Source of the DNA: Christensenella sp. UBA7588
Lineage (GTDB): Bacteria; Bacillota; Clostridia; Christensenellales; CAG-917
Assembly: GCA_002478945.1 (NCBI GenBank)
Contig: DLKM01000025.1
Span: 64,322-128,321 of the forward strand
Length of the DNA: 64,000 nt
Reading direction: 5' to 3'
The notes below the pieces were generated by a model. The model had not been told where the DNA came from. It saw only the letters and a program-made list of their open reading frames with translations, and made no database searches. Below, piece by piece: positions 7,220 to 15,125 of the stretch; the first letter of the stretch is position 1, and each line of letters begins with the position of its first letter. A program made the translations under genes and the position numbers.

Positions 7220-8872
7220 TTATTCCGCAGACAAGATGTAATAATAATGCGGTTGTCCGCCCCTATAGCAAGCGGTTTCGAGCCAATCGAACTCGCTTTC
7301 GACTTTTTGCATAAGTGCGTCTGCCTGCTCTTGAGTGATTTCTTGTCCGAAGTATACCGACAACATATCTTTGCCTTGCGCAAGTTTGCGAATGGTGTCG
7401 AGCGTGGTTTGCTCGATGTCGTTACCTTTTGCAACGAGACGTTTGTCGCAGATACCGATGATGTCCCCTTCTTTAACAGAGAAACGATTCATTCTCGTAG
7501 AGCGAACCGCGTGAGTTATTTCCGCGCATTCGATATTTTTTATCGCTTCGCACATATTCTCGTAGTTTTCTTCGGGAGACGCGTCGCAATCGAACATAAG
7601 CGACGCAGATATTCCTTGCGGCATATTTGTACTCGGAATCACGAAAACTTGCGCTTTTGCAAGCTCTTTTGCCTGATTTGCGGCAAGAATTATGTTTGAA
7701 TTGTTTGGCAAAACGAATACGTTTTTCGCATTTGCCTCATTGACGGCTTTGAGAATATCGTCGACGCTCGGATTCATAGTCTGACCGCCTTCGACAATAA
7801 CGTCTACCATCAAATCTTTGAAGATATTTTGCATACCGTCGCCCGAGCAAATCGATACCATTGCGTATTCTTTTTGCTCGACGACTTCGTCCTGATTGTC
7901 GTTTGCGTGAAGTTTTCTGTTTTGTTCGAGCATATTCTCGATTTTCACGCCGTCAAGTTCTCCGAGATTGAGCGCGGCTTTGAGCGCACGGTCGGGATGA
8001 TTTGTATGTACGTGCGTTTTTACGAGGTCGGTATCTCCGATTACGAGAACGCAATCGCCGATAGTGGTAAGGTAATCTCTGTATTTATCGATTGCCGCGT
8101 CGGTCACTTCGTTTTTGAGATGAGTGATGAAATACTCCGTGCAGTACTGGAACGTAATATGCTCGTAATCGTTTTCGAGCGGGTCGAATTCTCCGACGGT
8201 TTTAATCTCCGCAAAATCGGCTGTATTCGCTTTTTCTCCGCTGATGAGGACAAGTTCTTCTCCTACGAGCGTGCGATACATACCGTCGAAAACCGTTACG
8301 AGACCTCTGCCGCCTGCGTCTACAACGCCTGCTTTTTTAAGAACGGGCAACATATCGGGAGTCTTTTGCAAAATCTCCTCGCCTGCGTCCACGACGCGCT
8401 TGAGGAAAACGTCAAACTCGACCTTTTTGCTTCTTGCCGCAGACATCGCTTCTTCCGCCATAACTCTTACGACAGTAAGGATTGTGCCTTCTTTTGGCTT
8501 CGTAACCGCGCTGTATGCGATTTCCGTACCCTTTTTGAGACATTCCGCAAAAGTCTTGGGAGACAAATCCGCTTTGCCTTCGAGCGCAACCGCGAAACCT
8601 CTGAAAATCTGAGAGGAAATAACGCCGGAGTTGCCTCTTGCGCCTTTGAGCGCGCCTTTTGAAAACGCCATTGCAATCTCGTCGATAAGCAACGAACCGC
8701 AAGCGTTTGCCTCACGCATAGCAGATGCGAGAGTAAGCGACATATTGGTGCCTGTGTCTCCGTCCGGCACGGGGAAAACGTTGAGTTCGTCCACCGTGGT
8801 GCGGTTCATTTCGAGAGCTTTTACGCCGCCGGCAAGCATCTCTTTGAATTTTAATCCGTCAATTCTATTCAT
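7220..8872 (-). CDS. fakA: FakA/YloV fatty-acid kinase, DhaL-like domain protein
   Basis: ATP-binding subunit that, with a FakB lipid carrier, phosphorylates exogenous fatty acids for phospholipid synthesis. The N-terminal DhaL-like domain has NVFPVPDGDTGTNMSLTL (Asp cluster for Mg-ATP, near residue 30) and GARGNSGVISSQI. The C-terminal half carries the family's EDD/DegV-like region with VEGGQTMNPS and VLPNNSNI. At 550 residues it is full length. It is 15 bases downstream of asp23, matching yloU-yloV synteny. Confidence 0.93.
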   Translation of the reverse strand: MNRIDGLKFKEMLAGGVKALEMNRTTVDELNVFPVPDGDTGTNMSLTLASAMREANACGSLLIDEIAMAFSKGALKGARGNSGVISSQIFRGFAVALEGKADLSPKTFAECLKKGTEIAYSAVTKPKEGTILTVVRVMAEEAMSAARSKKVEFDVFLKRVVDAGEEILQKTPDMLPVLKKAGVVDAGGRGLVTVFDGMYRTLVGEELVLISGEKANTADFAEIKTVGEFDPLENDYEHITFQYCTEYFITHLKNEVTDAAIDKYRDYLTTIGDCVLVIGDTDLVKTHVHTNHPDRALKAALNLGELDGVKIENMLEQNRKLHANDNQDEVVEQKEYAMVSICSGDGMQNIFKDLMVDVIVEGGQTMNPSVDDILKAVNEANAKNVFVLPNNSNIILAANQAKELAKAQVFVIPSTNMPQGISASLMFDCDASPEENYENMCEAIKNIECAEITHAVRSTRMNRFSVKEGDIIGICDKRLVAKGNDIEQTTLDTIRKLAQGKDMLSVYFGQEITQEQADALMQKVESEFDWLETACYRGGQPHYYYILSAE

Positions 8873-8887
8873 TTTATCCGTATAACC

Positions 8888-9238
8888 TTACACGCGAATA
8901 CCCACAACGTTGACGTGTACTCGTTTCACACGCATACCCGTAAACGTTTCAAGCGAAAACTTGACTGCATCCGCCAAGGACTTTTTTACTGCTTCGATGT
9001 TGACTCCGACCTTCAAAACGACAAACAACTCGACGTAAATAAGATTGTCAACCGTCTGAACGATTGCGCCTTTGCCGAGTTGTTGCTTGCCCCAAAGTTG
9101 GCCGATATTATCGCTGAAACGGCGGGATACCAAATCTACCACGCCGTAACAGTCCTGAGCGGTATGGCTTGCAACCGCTTGCATAGCCTCCTCGCTTATG
9201 GAAATCTTGCCAAATTTGTTTGAAGTTGTGAGTGACAT
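8888..9238 (-). CDS. Asp23/Gls24 family envelope-stress protein (YloU-like)
   Basis: A 116-residue Asp23/Gls24 domain protein. The family includes membrane-associated envelope stress proteins, and this YloU subgroup is regularly paired with fakA. Visible family features are ISEEAMQAVASHTAQDCYGVVDL at the N-terminus (quoted in part: AVASHTAQDCYGV) and the central YVELFVVLKVGVNI strand. First gene of an asp23-fakA-recG transcript; AAGG lies a few bases before the ATG. It is divergent from rpmB with promoters in both directions, as in Bacillus. Confidence 0.92.
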   Translation of the reverse strand: MSLTTSNKFGKISISEEAMQAVASHTAQDCYGVVDLVSRRFSDNIGQLWGKQQLGKGAIVQTVDNLIYVELFVVLKVGVNIEAVKKSLADAVKFSLETFTGMRVKRVHVNVVGIRV

Positions 9239-9256
9239 ATACTTACCTTTTTATAA

Positions 9257-9285
9257 ATATTACTATAAACAAATATTTTTTGCAA
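9257..9285 (-). promoter_or_regulatory. Promoter of asp23-fakA-recG
   Basis: Minus strand TTGCAA (complement of 9280-9285), 17 bases, TAATAT (complement of 9257-9262), 18 bases before the asp23 ATG. It is almost back to back with the rpmB promoter, which has the same TTGCAA box. Confidence 0.6.
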
Positions 9286-9312
9286 CTAAAACGTAAATTT
9301 TGTGCAAATCGG

Positions 9313-9341
9313 TTGCAAAATCAAATAGTATTTGCTACAAT
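9313..9341 (+). promoter_or_regulatory. Promoter of rpmB
   Basis: TTGCAA at 9313-9318, 17-base spacer, TACAAT at 9336-9341, giving a leader of roughly 23 bases before the ATG. Confidence 0.7.
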
Positions 9342-9370
9342 ATCAATCGTTCAAATTAGGAGGTACAGTT

Positions 9371-9562
9371 ATGTCCAGAGTTTGTAGTGTATGCGGAAAA
9401 GGCAGAATGAGCGGTAACGCGGTCAGCCACAGCAACAGAAAGACAAGACGCAGTTGGGCTCCCAACGTCCAAAAAGTCAAAGTCAACACTCCGACCGGTG
9501 GTGTTGAGGACGTTTATGTTTGCACTCATTGTCTTCGTTCCGGCAAAGTTGACAGAGCGTAA
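9371..9562 (+). CDS. rpmB: 50S ribosomal protein L28
   Basis: Large-subunit ribosomal protein, 63 residues. The start is the ATG at 9371 with GGAGG seven bases upstream; an in-frame upstream ATG at 9332 overlaps the promoter and is not used. The sequence begins MSRVCSVCGKG and ends with CTHCLRSGKV, so it carries two CxxC pairs, the zinc-binding form of L28. SHSNRKTRR is the RNA-binding basic stretch. Monocistronic with its own terminator; placed between spoVM and asp23 as in Bacillus. Confidence 0.97.
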   Translation: MSRVCSVCGKGRMSGNAVSHSNRKTRRSWAPNVQKVKVNTPTGGVEDVYVCTHCLRSGKVDRA

Positions 9563-9592
9563 TTCCCTCTAAATATGTAGCAATCAAAGTTA

Positions 9593-9617
9593 GCCTTCCG
9601 AAAGGAAGGCATTTTTT
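9593..9617 (+). terminator. Terminator of rpmB
   Basis: GCCTTCC / GGAAGGC stem (9593-9599, 9604-9610) with a GAAA loop, followed by seven T. Confidence 0.9.
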
Positions 9618-9658
9618 TGTTGTAAGTTTTATGTATTATTAAGCAGTCAAAAAACGCT

Positions 9659-9745
9659 CTACTTCTCCGTAGTCTTTTTCTTGGTAAAGAGCCTGAGTAT
9701 TGCTTTTACGATTTTCGGCGGGTTGATGCAAATAATCTTGTTCAT
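9659..9745 (-). CDS. spoVM: SpoVM-like 28-residue sporulation peptide
   Basis: SpoVM is a short amphipathic peptide that sits on the forespore membrane, recognises its curvature and anchors the spore-coat ATPase SpoIVA. The minus-strand frame encodes MNKIICINPPKIV followed by KAILRLFTKKK and a short polar tail, 28 residues in all, with GAGGAG eight bases before the ATG. It shares the family layout: a short start, a central proline (PPK), then an amphipathic helix with basic residues at the end. Position is decisive: in Bacillus subtilis spoVM lies between the rpe/thiN end of this same operon and rpmB. The identity is inferred from synteny and helix pattern rather than clear residue identity. 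It marks the host as a likely spore former. Confidence 0.8.
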   Translation of the reverse strand: MNKIICINPPKIVKAILRLFTKKKTTEK

Positions 9746-9754
9746 ATCTTCACT

Positions 9755-9785
9755 CCTCGTTTTTGTACAAGTTATGAAAACGAGG
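9755..9785 (-). promoter_or_regulatory. Leader hairpin overlapping the spoVM ribosome binding site
   Basis: Perfect 9-base inverted repeat (9755-9763 with 9777-9785, CCTCGTTTT / AAAACGAGG) with a 13-base loop. On the spoVM transcript the downstream arm ends AACGAGG and takes in part of the GAGGAG ribosome binding site. No T-run follows, so a terminator is unlikely; translational control is a possibility. Confidence 0.5.
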
Positions 9786-9804
9786 TCTTTTGTGTTACAC
9801 AATA

Positions 9805-9832
9805 ATAAAAAATCGACGCTTTCGCGCCGATT
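9805..9832 (-). terminator. Terminator at the end of the yicC-to-rpe operon
   Basis: Minus-strand hairpin with a 9-base stem (complement of 9824-9832 and 9811-9819, one G-U pair) and a GAAA loop, followed by six T. It lies 20 bases after the rpe stop codon. Confidence 0.85.
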
Positions 9833-9852
9833 CTGTGCTTAATAATTCGATG

Positions 9853-10500
9853 TTATTTGCAATCGTGCATCGTTTTTATGGTTTTTTGCGGATTTTGCGA
9901 CTTAAACACCGCGCTTCCCGCAACCGCAATATCTATTCCCGACTGCGCGCATAACGCCGCGTTTTCTTCGCATATTCCGCCGTCCGCTTCGATAAGATAC
10001 GAATAGCCGTTGTCTTTTCTCGCTTTTACGCCGAGCGCAACTTTTTCAAGGCATTCCGGCTTAAAACTCTGCCCTCCGAAACCTGCCTGAACGGTCATAA
10101 TAACAAGATAATCAATTTGGTCAAGATACGGAACAACAACGTCGAAATCGACGTCCGCATTGACGACGAGTCCGCACTTTTTGCCTTTCGATTTAATAAT
10201 GTCGAGCGCGCCTTGCACGTCTTTGGACGCTTCGGGATGGAACGTAACTATATCTGCGCCTGCGTCGCAAAACGCTCCGACGTATTTCTCGGGTTCGGTT
10301 ATCATAAGATGTGCGTCGATTGGCAAAGCGGTATATTTGCGCAACGCTTTTACCATAGGCATACCGAAAGTGATATTCGGAACGTATACGCCGTCCATAA
10401 CGTCGCAATGCACTATATCCGCGCCCCATTTTTCGACGTCTTTCACGGCTTGAGCCATATTGCCGAAATCTGCAGACAATATCGATGGTGCAACTAACAT
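9853..10500 (-). CDS. rpe: Ribulose-phosphate 3-epimerase
   Basis: Interconverts ribulose 5-phosphate and xylulose 5-phosphate in the pentose phosphate pathway. A 215-residue TIM barrel starting MLVAPSILSADFGNM, with HCDVMDGVYVPNITFG (metal-binding His and Asp), DAHLMI and VQAGFGGQSF (phosphate loop), and EADGGI near the end. The start complementary to 10498-10500 is supported by GGAGGG six bases upstream; a longer frame to 10644 only overlaps rsgA. Eleven bases separate it from rsgA. Confidence 0.97.
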   Translation of the reverse strand: MLVAPSILSADFGNMAQAVKDVEKWGADIVHCDVMDGVYVPNITFGMPMVKALRKYTALPIDAHLMITEPEKYVGAFCDAGADIVTFHPEASKDVQGALDIIKSKGKKCGLVVNADVDFDVVVPYLDQIDYLVIMTVQAGFGGQSFKPECLEKVALGVKARKDNGYSYLIEADGGICEENAALCAQSGIDIAVAGSAVFKSQNPQKTIKTMHDCK

Positions 10501-10511
10501 ATTTCCCTCCG

Positions 10512-11369
10512 TCAGTCGTATTTGTTTTCTCGTCTCTGAATCAATTCGTCGTAAATCGCTTTGTAACGGCGATACCTGCCCTCTCCGATTTCCTTGCCGA
10601 CGTGTTTTTTCACTTCGCAATCGGGTTCGTCGATATGTACGCACATATTAAAGCGGCATAGCGGACGATATTTTTCCAAATCGTCAAAATACAATCGCAA
10701 TTCCTCAGGCTCGATTTTTGCAGCTTCGAGCATAGAGAATCCGCAAGTATCTACGAAATAAGTATCGTTTCCGACGGCAAATATCTCCGTTTTTCGAGTG
10801 GTATTTTTACCTCGTTTTATCTTTCTCGTAAGCTCTCCGACTTCTAATTCGTCGCTGTCGAGTATTGCGTTAAGCAAAGAACTCTTGCCGACAGCCGACT
10901 GCCCCGCAAAACAAGCGGTTTTGCCTTTTGCGGCTTCGATAAGCACGGAGACGTTCTCCGCCGTCGATGCGCTGCATTCTATTTGCTTCACCACGCCGTC
11001 GTATTCGCTCGTGTCGATTGCGCCCAAATCGGTTTTATTCTTTACGAGAATCGGCTCAATTCCCTCTGCAAGGCAATTAACGATAACTTTGTCGACGAGG
11101 ATAAAGTCGGGTTCGGGTTCGGGGGCGATAACGATAAAGCACACGTCGACGTTGCTGACGTACGGTCTTATAAGGCAGTTTTTGCGAGGTTTGACGTCCT
11201 CGATAACGAAACTGTCGCGTTCTTTGGCAATACGAACGTAGTCTCCGACGAATATGATACCGTCGTTTTTGAGGCGTTTTCGCGCAAAGCAAACCTTGAC
11301 GCCGTCCGAGGTGTCAACGAAAAACTTTGAGGCAACCGCCTTTATAACTCTGCCGTCGTATGTTTTCAT
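10512..11369 (-). CDS. rsgA: Ribosome small subunit-dependent GTPase RsgA (CpgA)
   Basis: Late 30S-assembly GTPase with circularly permuted G domain. Motifs appear in permuted order: NKTDL (G4) first, then GQSAVGKSSLLN (P-loop, near residue 155), the family GKNTTRKTEIF switch segment, and DTCGFSM (G3, with Cys in place of the usual Pro). An N-terminal OB fold and a C-terminal zinc knuckle (CRFNMCVH ... DC) complete it. Start overlaps the rlmN stop by four bases. The prpC and prkC genes that usually separate rlmN from rsgA are missing. Confidence 0.95.
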   Translation of the reverse strand: MKTYDGRVIKAVASKFFVDTSDGVKVCFARKRLKNDGIIFVGDYVRIAKERDSFVIEDVKPRKNCLIRPYVSNVDVCFIVIAPEPEPDFILVDKVIVNCLAEGIEPILVKNKTDLGAIDTSEYDGVVKQIECSASTAENVSVLIEAAKGKTACFAGQSAVGKSSLLNAILDSDELEVGELTRKIKRGKNTTRKTEIFAVGNDTYFVDTCGFSMLEAAKIEPEELRLYFDDLEKYRPLCRFNMCVHIDEPDCEVKKHVGKEIGEGRYRRYKAIYDELIQRRENKYD

Positions 11370-12460
11370 ATCGTTTGATTCTGTTGCTTATCGTCGCTTT
11401 TAAGCTCGTTTTGCAAATAACGTCTGCGAAGTTGTCCGCACGCTCCCTCTACGTCGTTGCCGAGACTTCTGCGTATCGTTGCCGAAACGCCCAACTTCTC
11501 GAGTTTGTGCAAAAACTTTTCCGTGGCGTCCATATCGGGTGCTATGTGATTGCGCTCCTTGACTTCGTTAAGTCTTATTAAATTGACGTGCGACGGAAAA
11601 CCTTTTGTGAGTTTCGCAAGTTCCTTCGCGCAAGCGTCGGAGTCGTTTTCTCCTTTTATGAGAGTGTATTCGAAGATAACTCGTCTCCCCGTATTCTCGA
11701 AATAGAATTTTGCCGCGTCGATAAGCTCGGCTATCGGAAACGCTCTGTTTACGGGCATAAGCGCGCTTCTCAAATCGTCGAACGGAGCGTGGAGACTGAC
11801 CGACAACGTAACTTTGTGACCGCTCGTCGCAAACTTGCGGAGTTTGTCGCAAAGTCCGGAGGTAGAAAGCGAAATGTTGCGTTCGCTTATATTTATGCCT
11901 TTTTCGTCGCTTACCGCGTCGAGAAACGCAAGCACGTTGTCGTAGTTATCGAACGGCTCGCCGCTTCCCATAAGCACCAAATTTGTTATCTTTCTGTTCT
12001 TTGCCGTGCCGCCTACCGCTCTGTTTACCGCAACGACCTGTCCGAGCATCTCTCCGACAGTCAGATTGCGCACGAGTCCGTCAAGCGTCGAAGCGCAAAA
12101 CGTACACCCCATACGACAGCCGACCTGCGTGGACAAGCAAAGCGTGTCTCCGTAATCGTGAGGCATATAAACGCCTTCTATGAGATTGTCGTCGGGAAGC
12201 CTGAAAAGATACTTTTGCGTGCCTGACTTGCCTTTGTATACGTTGAGAATTTCAATCGGATTTGCGATATAACTAGCCTTCAGATATTCCCTCAAATCTT
12301 TCTTCAGAGAGGTCATTTCGTCAAAGCCTTTTCCGTCCATCAAAAATCCGTATATTTGCAAAGCGGTAAATTTGGGACAATCGGGCAATTCCTCGCTTAT
12401 GCGAGGTATATCGAGTCCGAGAAGGGTTTTCTTTTGCGTAACCGTAACTTCGTCCGTCAT
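11366..12460 (-). CDS. rlmN: 23S rRNA (adenine-2503-C2)/tRNA methyltransferase RlmN
   Basis: Radical-SAM enzyme that methylates C2 of A2503 in 23S rRNA and A37 in some tRNAs. The iron-sulfur motif is CRMGCTFCAS (C-x3-C-x2-C, near residue 120). The methyl-carrying cysteine is seen in GACGQL near the C-terminus, and SLHAP is present. 364 residues is the usual size. Its start overlaps the rsmB stop by four bases and its stop overlaps the rsgA start by four, so translation is tightly coupled. Confidence 0.96.
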   Translation of the reverse strand: MTDEVTVTQKKTLLGLDIPRISEELPDCPKFTALQIYGFLMDGKGFDEMTSLKKDLREYLKASYIANPIEILNVYKGKSGTQKYLFRLPDDNLIEGVYMPHDYGDTLCLSTQVGCRMGCTFCASTLDGLVRNLTVGEMLGQVVAVNRAVGGTAKNRKITNLVLMGSGEPFDNYDNVLAFLDAVSDEKGINISERNISLSTSGLCDKLRKFATSGHKVTLSVSLHAPFDDLRSALMPVNRAFPIAELIDAAKFYFENTGRRVIFEYTLIKGENDSDACAKELAKLTKGFPSHVNLIRLNEVKERNHIAPDMDATEKFLHKLEKLGVSATIRRSLGNDVEGACGQLRRRYLQNELKSDDKQQNQTI

Positions 12461-13728
12461 TTTACTCTCCGAATTTTTGCGATATAAAACCCGTCGTATT
12501 CGTCGTGCGGAAGAATGCGTATCCTGCCGTCGTTATCGTTGAAATTCTCATCGTCGAAATCGAGATTTATTTTCTCGATTGCAAAGCAATCGTCTTTCAA
12601 AAACTCGTCTACAACGTCGTCGTTTTCTTCCTTAAAAAGCGTGCAGGTGGAATAAACCGCCGCTCCGCCGACCTTGAGATACTTGCCTGCGTTTTTCAAT
12701 ATGGCAAGTTGCGTTTTTGCAAGGTTTTGCAAATCTTCCTCTTTCCTCGTCAAAAACACGTCGGGATGTTTTCTGTAAGTGCCGAGGCAGGAACACGGAG
12801 CGTCTACAAGAACGAAATCGAACTTGTCTTTCCACTCCTCGTTATACTTCGTAGCGTCCGCCTGAACGGCTTTGACGTTGGGCGTATGCATACGGTTTTT
12901 GTATTTTTGTATGAGTGCCACTCTGTGCGGATGCAAGTCGCAAGCGGTTATTACCGAATGCGGGCAAAGTTCGCTCATATAAATCGCTTTGCCGCCTGGT
13001 GCGGAACAAATATCGAGAATTTGCGCGCCGTCATTCAATCCGAGAGCTTTTACGGCAATCATACTCGACGGAGACTGATACGTCACGAGTCCTTTGTCAA
13101 ACATAGATTTGACGACTTCCGTCGCACGCACTTTGTATCCGCCCACGGGAGTTTTTTCGTAACGCTCTTTTCGTTTGTTCAGTATGTTTTCGACGTCTAC
13201 GCAAGTTGCCATACGAGTGTTGACTCGTATATGTTCGGTTGCGTCGTACGGTGCTTTCAGCGTGTCGATTGTTCTTTCCTTGCCGTAACAAGCAATCATT
13301 TTGTCGATAAACCATTGCGGTTTGGAATACGTTACGGACAAATAGTTTTCGTCGCTTTCATTCGGCAGAACATATTTGCCGTCCGCAACCTTTTTAAGCA
13401 CGGCGTTGACAAAGCCCGAAGCTCCGCCCTTACCGTTCGCTTTTGCGACTTCGACGCATTCGCTCACAATCGCGAATTTCGGAACGTCCGTAAGTTCCAA
13501 AAGCGCGTAAGTGCCGATTTTAAGAAGCAAATACACGGCGTTTTGAGGTTTTTTGGTTACAAGACGGCTCAAAACGTACTCGATTTTGACGTTATTTTCA
13601 ATCACGCCGTAAACGAGTTTCGTCGTCATATCGCTCACGTTTTCGCCGTAAAACGCCATATTGCTGTACGTTCCGTCGGCGTATACTTTCGTGAGAATTT
13701 TTAGAGCCGAATTTATATACTTCCTCAT
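12457..13728 (-). CDS. rsmB: 16S rRNA (cytosine-967-C5) methyltransferase RsmB
   Basis: SAM-dependent m5C methyltransferase with an N-terminal NusB-like RNA-binding domain (about residues 1-140) and a C-terminal Rossmann domain. ICSAPGGKAIYM is the SAM motif, VDAPCSCLGTYRKHPD holds the release cysteine (motif IV, Cys-Leu where Gly-Leu is usual) and YSTCTLFKEEN holds the catalytic cysteine (motif VI). 423 residues. It begins one base after the fmt stop codon. Confidence 0.94.
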   Translation of the reverse strand: MRKYINSALKILTKVYADGTYSNMAFYGENVSDMTTKLVYGVIENNVKIEYVLSRLVTKKPQNAVYLLLKIGTYALLELTDVPKFAIVSECVEVAKANGKGGASGFVNAVLKKVADGKYVLPNESDENYLSVTYSKPQWFIDKMIACYGKERTIDTLKAPYDATEHIRVNTRMATCVDVENILNKRKERYEKTPVGGYKVRATEVVKSMFDKGLVTYQSPSSMIAVKALGLNDGAQILDICSAPGGKAIYMSELCPHSVITACDLHPHRVALIQKYKNRMHTPNVKAVQADATKYNEEWKDKFDFVLVDAPCSCLGTYRKHPDVFLTRKEEDLQNLAKTQLAILKNAGKYLKVGGAAVYSTCTLFKEENDDVVDEFLKDDCFAIEKINLDFDDENFNDNDGRIRILPHDEYDGFYIAKIRRVK

Positions 13729-13729
13729 A

Positions 13730-14656
13730 TTAACCTAATATATATCCTTTTTCAATGCGTCTGCCGAGCAAAAAATCGGAATCGCTCATACGTTTCGAGC
13801 CTTCGAGTTGAATCTGACAAAGCCTTACCGCTCCGTCCGCAACTTTGACAATCAAGCCGTCTTTCGGGTTTGCTTCGACGACCTCTCCGCATTTTGCCGC
13901 GCAGTCGTATTCGACTTTTTCCACGTCGAACACCTTGAGCGTTTTTCCCTCGTAATGCGTAAACGCGGACGGCCAAGGCGTCATTCCCCTCACGAAACAG
14001 TCGATTTGGCTCGAAGTTTTCGCAAAATCGATAACTCCGTCCTCTTTGCGTATCATAGAGCAATGAGTTGCCTCGTCGTCGTTTTGCGGCGTAAAAACGG
14101 CGTTGCCGTCAACGAGTTTGCCGATTGCTTCGACTATTGCGTCTCCGCCCATAACGGCAAGCCTGTCAAACAACTCTCCCGCGGTTTCTTTATCGCCGAT
14201 TTTCGTCTTTGACTGCAAGAGAATATCACCTGCGTCAACGGCTTTAACCGTTCTCATAATGGTTATGCCCGTTTCCTTTTCTCCGTCGATGATAGACCAT
14301 TGAATGGGAGACGAACCTCTGTATTTCGGCAAAAGCGAAGCGTGTACGTTAAGCACGCCGTATTTGGGTATAGACAAAAACCTCTCGCTGAGAATCTGAC
14401 CGAAAGCCGCTGTTATCACCACGTCGGGAGCGAGTTTTTCAATATCTTCGATGCCTTCCCTCGATACCTTTTCGTATTGCAGAACGTCTATGCCGAGTTC
14501 CTGCGCCTTGACTTTGAGCGGAGACGGTTTGAGTTGATAACCGCGTCCGACGGGTTTATCGAGTCCTGTCACGACGGCACTTACGGGATATACAGAATTG
14601 AGTTTTTCAAGCACGACCGCGGAAAAATCAGGCGTACCCATAAAGATTATTTTCAT
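13730..14656 (-). CDS. fmt: Methionyl-tRNA formyltransferase
   Basis: Formylates initiator Met-tRNA using 10-formyl-tetrahydrofolate. The 308-residue protein starts MKIIFMGTPDFS and shows NVHASLLPKYRGSSPIQW (catalytic Asn and His, near residue 110), DAGDILLQ (catalytic Asp) and the C-terminal tRNA-binding OB domain. Overlaps the def stop by four bases; the def-fmt pair adds and removes the formyl group in the same pathway. Confidence 0.97.
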   Translation of the reverse strand: MKIIFMGTPDFSAVVLEKLNSVYPVSAVVTGLDKPVGRGYQLKPSPLKVKAQELGIDVLQYEKVSREGIEDIEKLAPDVVITAAFGQILSERFLSIPKYGVLNVHASLLPKYRGSSPIQWSIIDGEKETGITIMRTVKAVDAGDILLQSKTKIGDKETAGELFDRLAVMGGDAIVEAIGKLVDGNAVFTPQNDDEATHCSMIRKEDGVIDFAKTSSQIDCFVRGMTPWPSAFTHYEGKTLKVFDVEKVEYDCAAKCGEVVEANPKDGLIVKVADGAVRLCQIQLEGSKRMSDSDFLLGRRIEKGYILG

Positions 14657-15114
14657 TCGTCAGCCTCGTCGAGAATTTCTTTGCATTTGCTCGTATATAC
14701 TATGCCGTCCAAGTGGTCGATTTCGTGGCAAAAAGCACGAGCGGTAAAGCCCGAAACTTTGTATTTTTGTTCCTTTCCGAATCTGTCCTGCGCAACGACG
14801 TTTACCTTCATCGGACGAGAAACGTAACCGTATTTTTTCGGCACGGAAAGACAGCCTTCGAGTCCTGTCTGCTCTCCGCTCGAGGACGTGATTTTGGGAT
14901 TTACAAGTTCGTAATAACCGTCGTCGGTGTCAACGACGCACACACGCTTCAAAACCGCCACCTGAGGTGCGGCAAGACCTGCGCCGTTGGCGTCTTTTAC
15001 TGTCTCTTTCATATCGTCCAAAAGCGTCCAAAGTCTTTCGTCAAAACTATCGACGACTCTGCACTTTTTGTTCAAAATCGGGTCGGGAACTTTAACTATA
15101 AGTCTTTTTGCCAT
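14653..15114 (-). CDS. def: Peptide deformylase
   Basis: Metalloenzyme that removes the formyl group from new proteins. All three signature motifs are present: GAGLAAPQVAV (near residue 42), EGCLSVP (metal-binding Cys) and FCHEIDHLDG (HExxH). 153 residues. The start complementary to 15112-15114 (MAKRLIVKVP) has GGAGG upstream; the longer frame to 15168 runs into priA and is not supported. Confidence 0.96.
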   Translation of the reverse strand: MAKRLIVKVPDPILNKKCRVVDSFDERLWTLLDDMKETVKDANGAGLAAPQVAVLKRVCVVDTDDGYYELVNPKITSSSGEQTGLEGCLSVPKKYGYVSRPMKVNVVAQDRFGKEQKYKVSGFTARAFCHEIDHLDGIVYTSKCKEILDEADE

Positions 15115-15125
15115 ATTATCCTCCG

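Noticed and set aside
9332..9370. Longer L28 start at 9332
   Set aside because: This ATG overlaps the promoter -10 box; the ATG at 9371 has GGAGG and gives the family N-terminus.
9765..9810. Sigma-E type promoter for spoVM
   Set aside because: A CATAACTT segment resembles a sigma-E -10 box, but no matching -35 element is found at the right distance.
10501..10644. Longer N-terminus for ribulose-phosphate epimerase
   Set aside because: Those codons are the 3' end of rsgA in another frame; the conserved protein begins at 10500 with GGAGGG.
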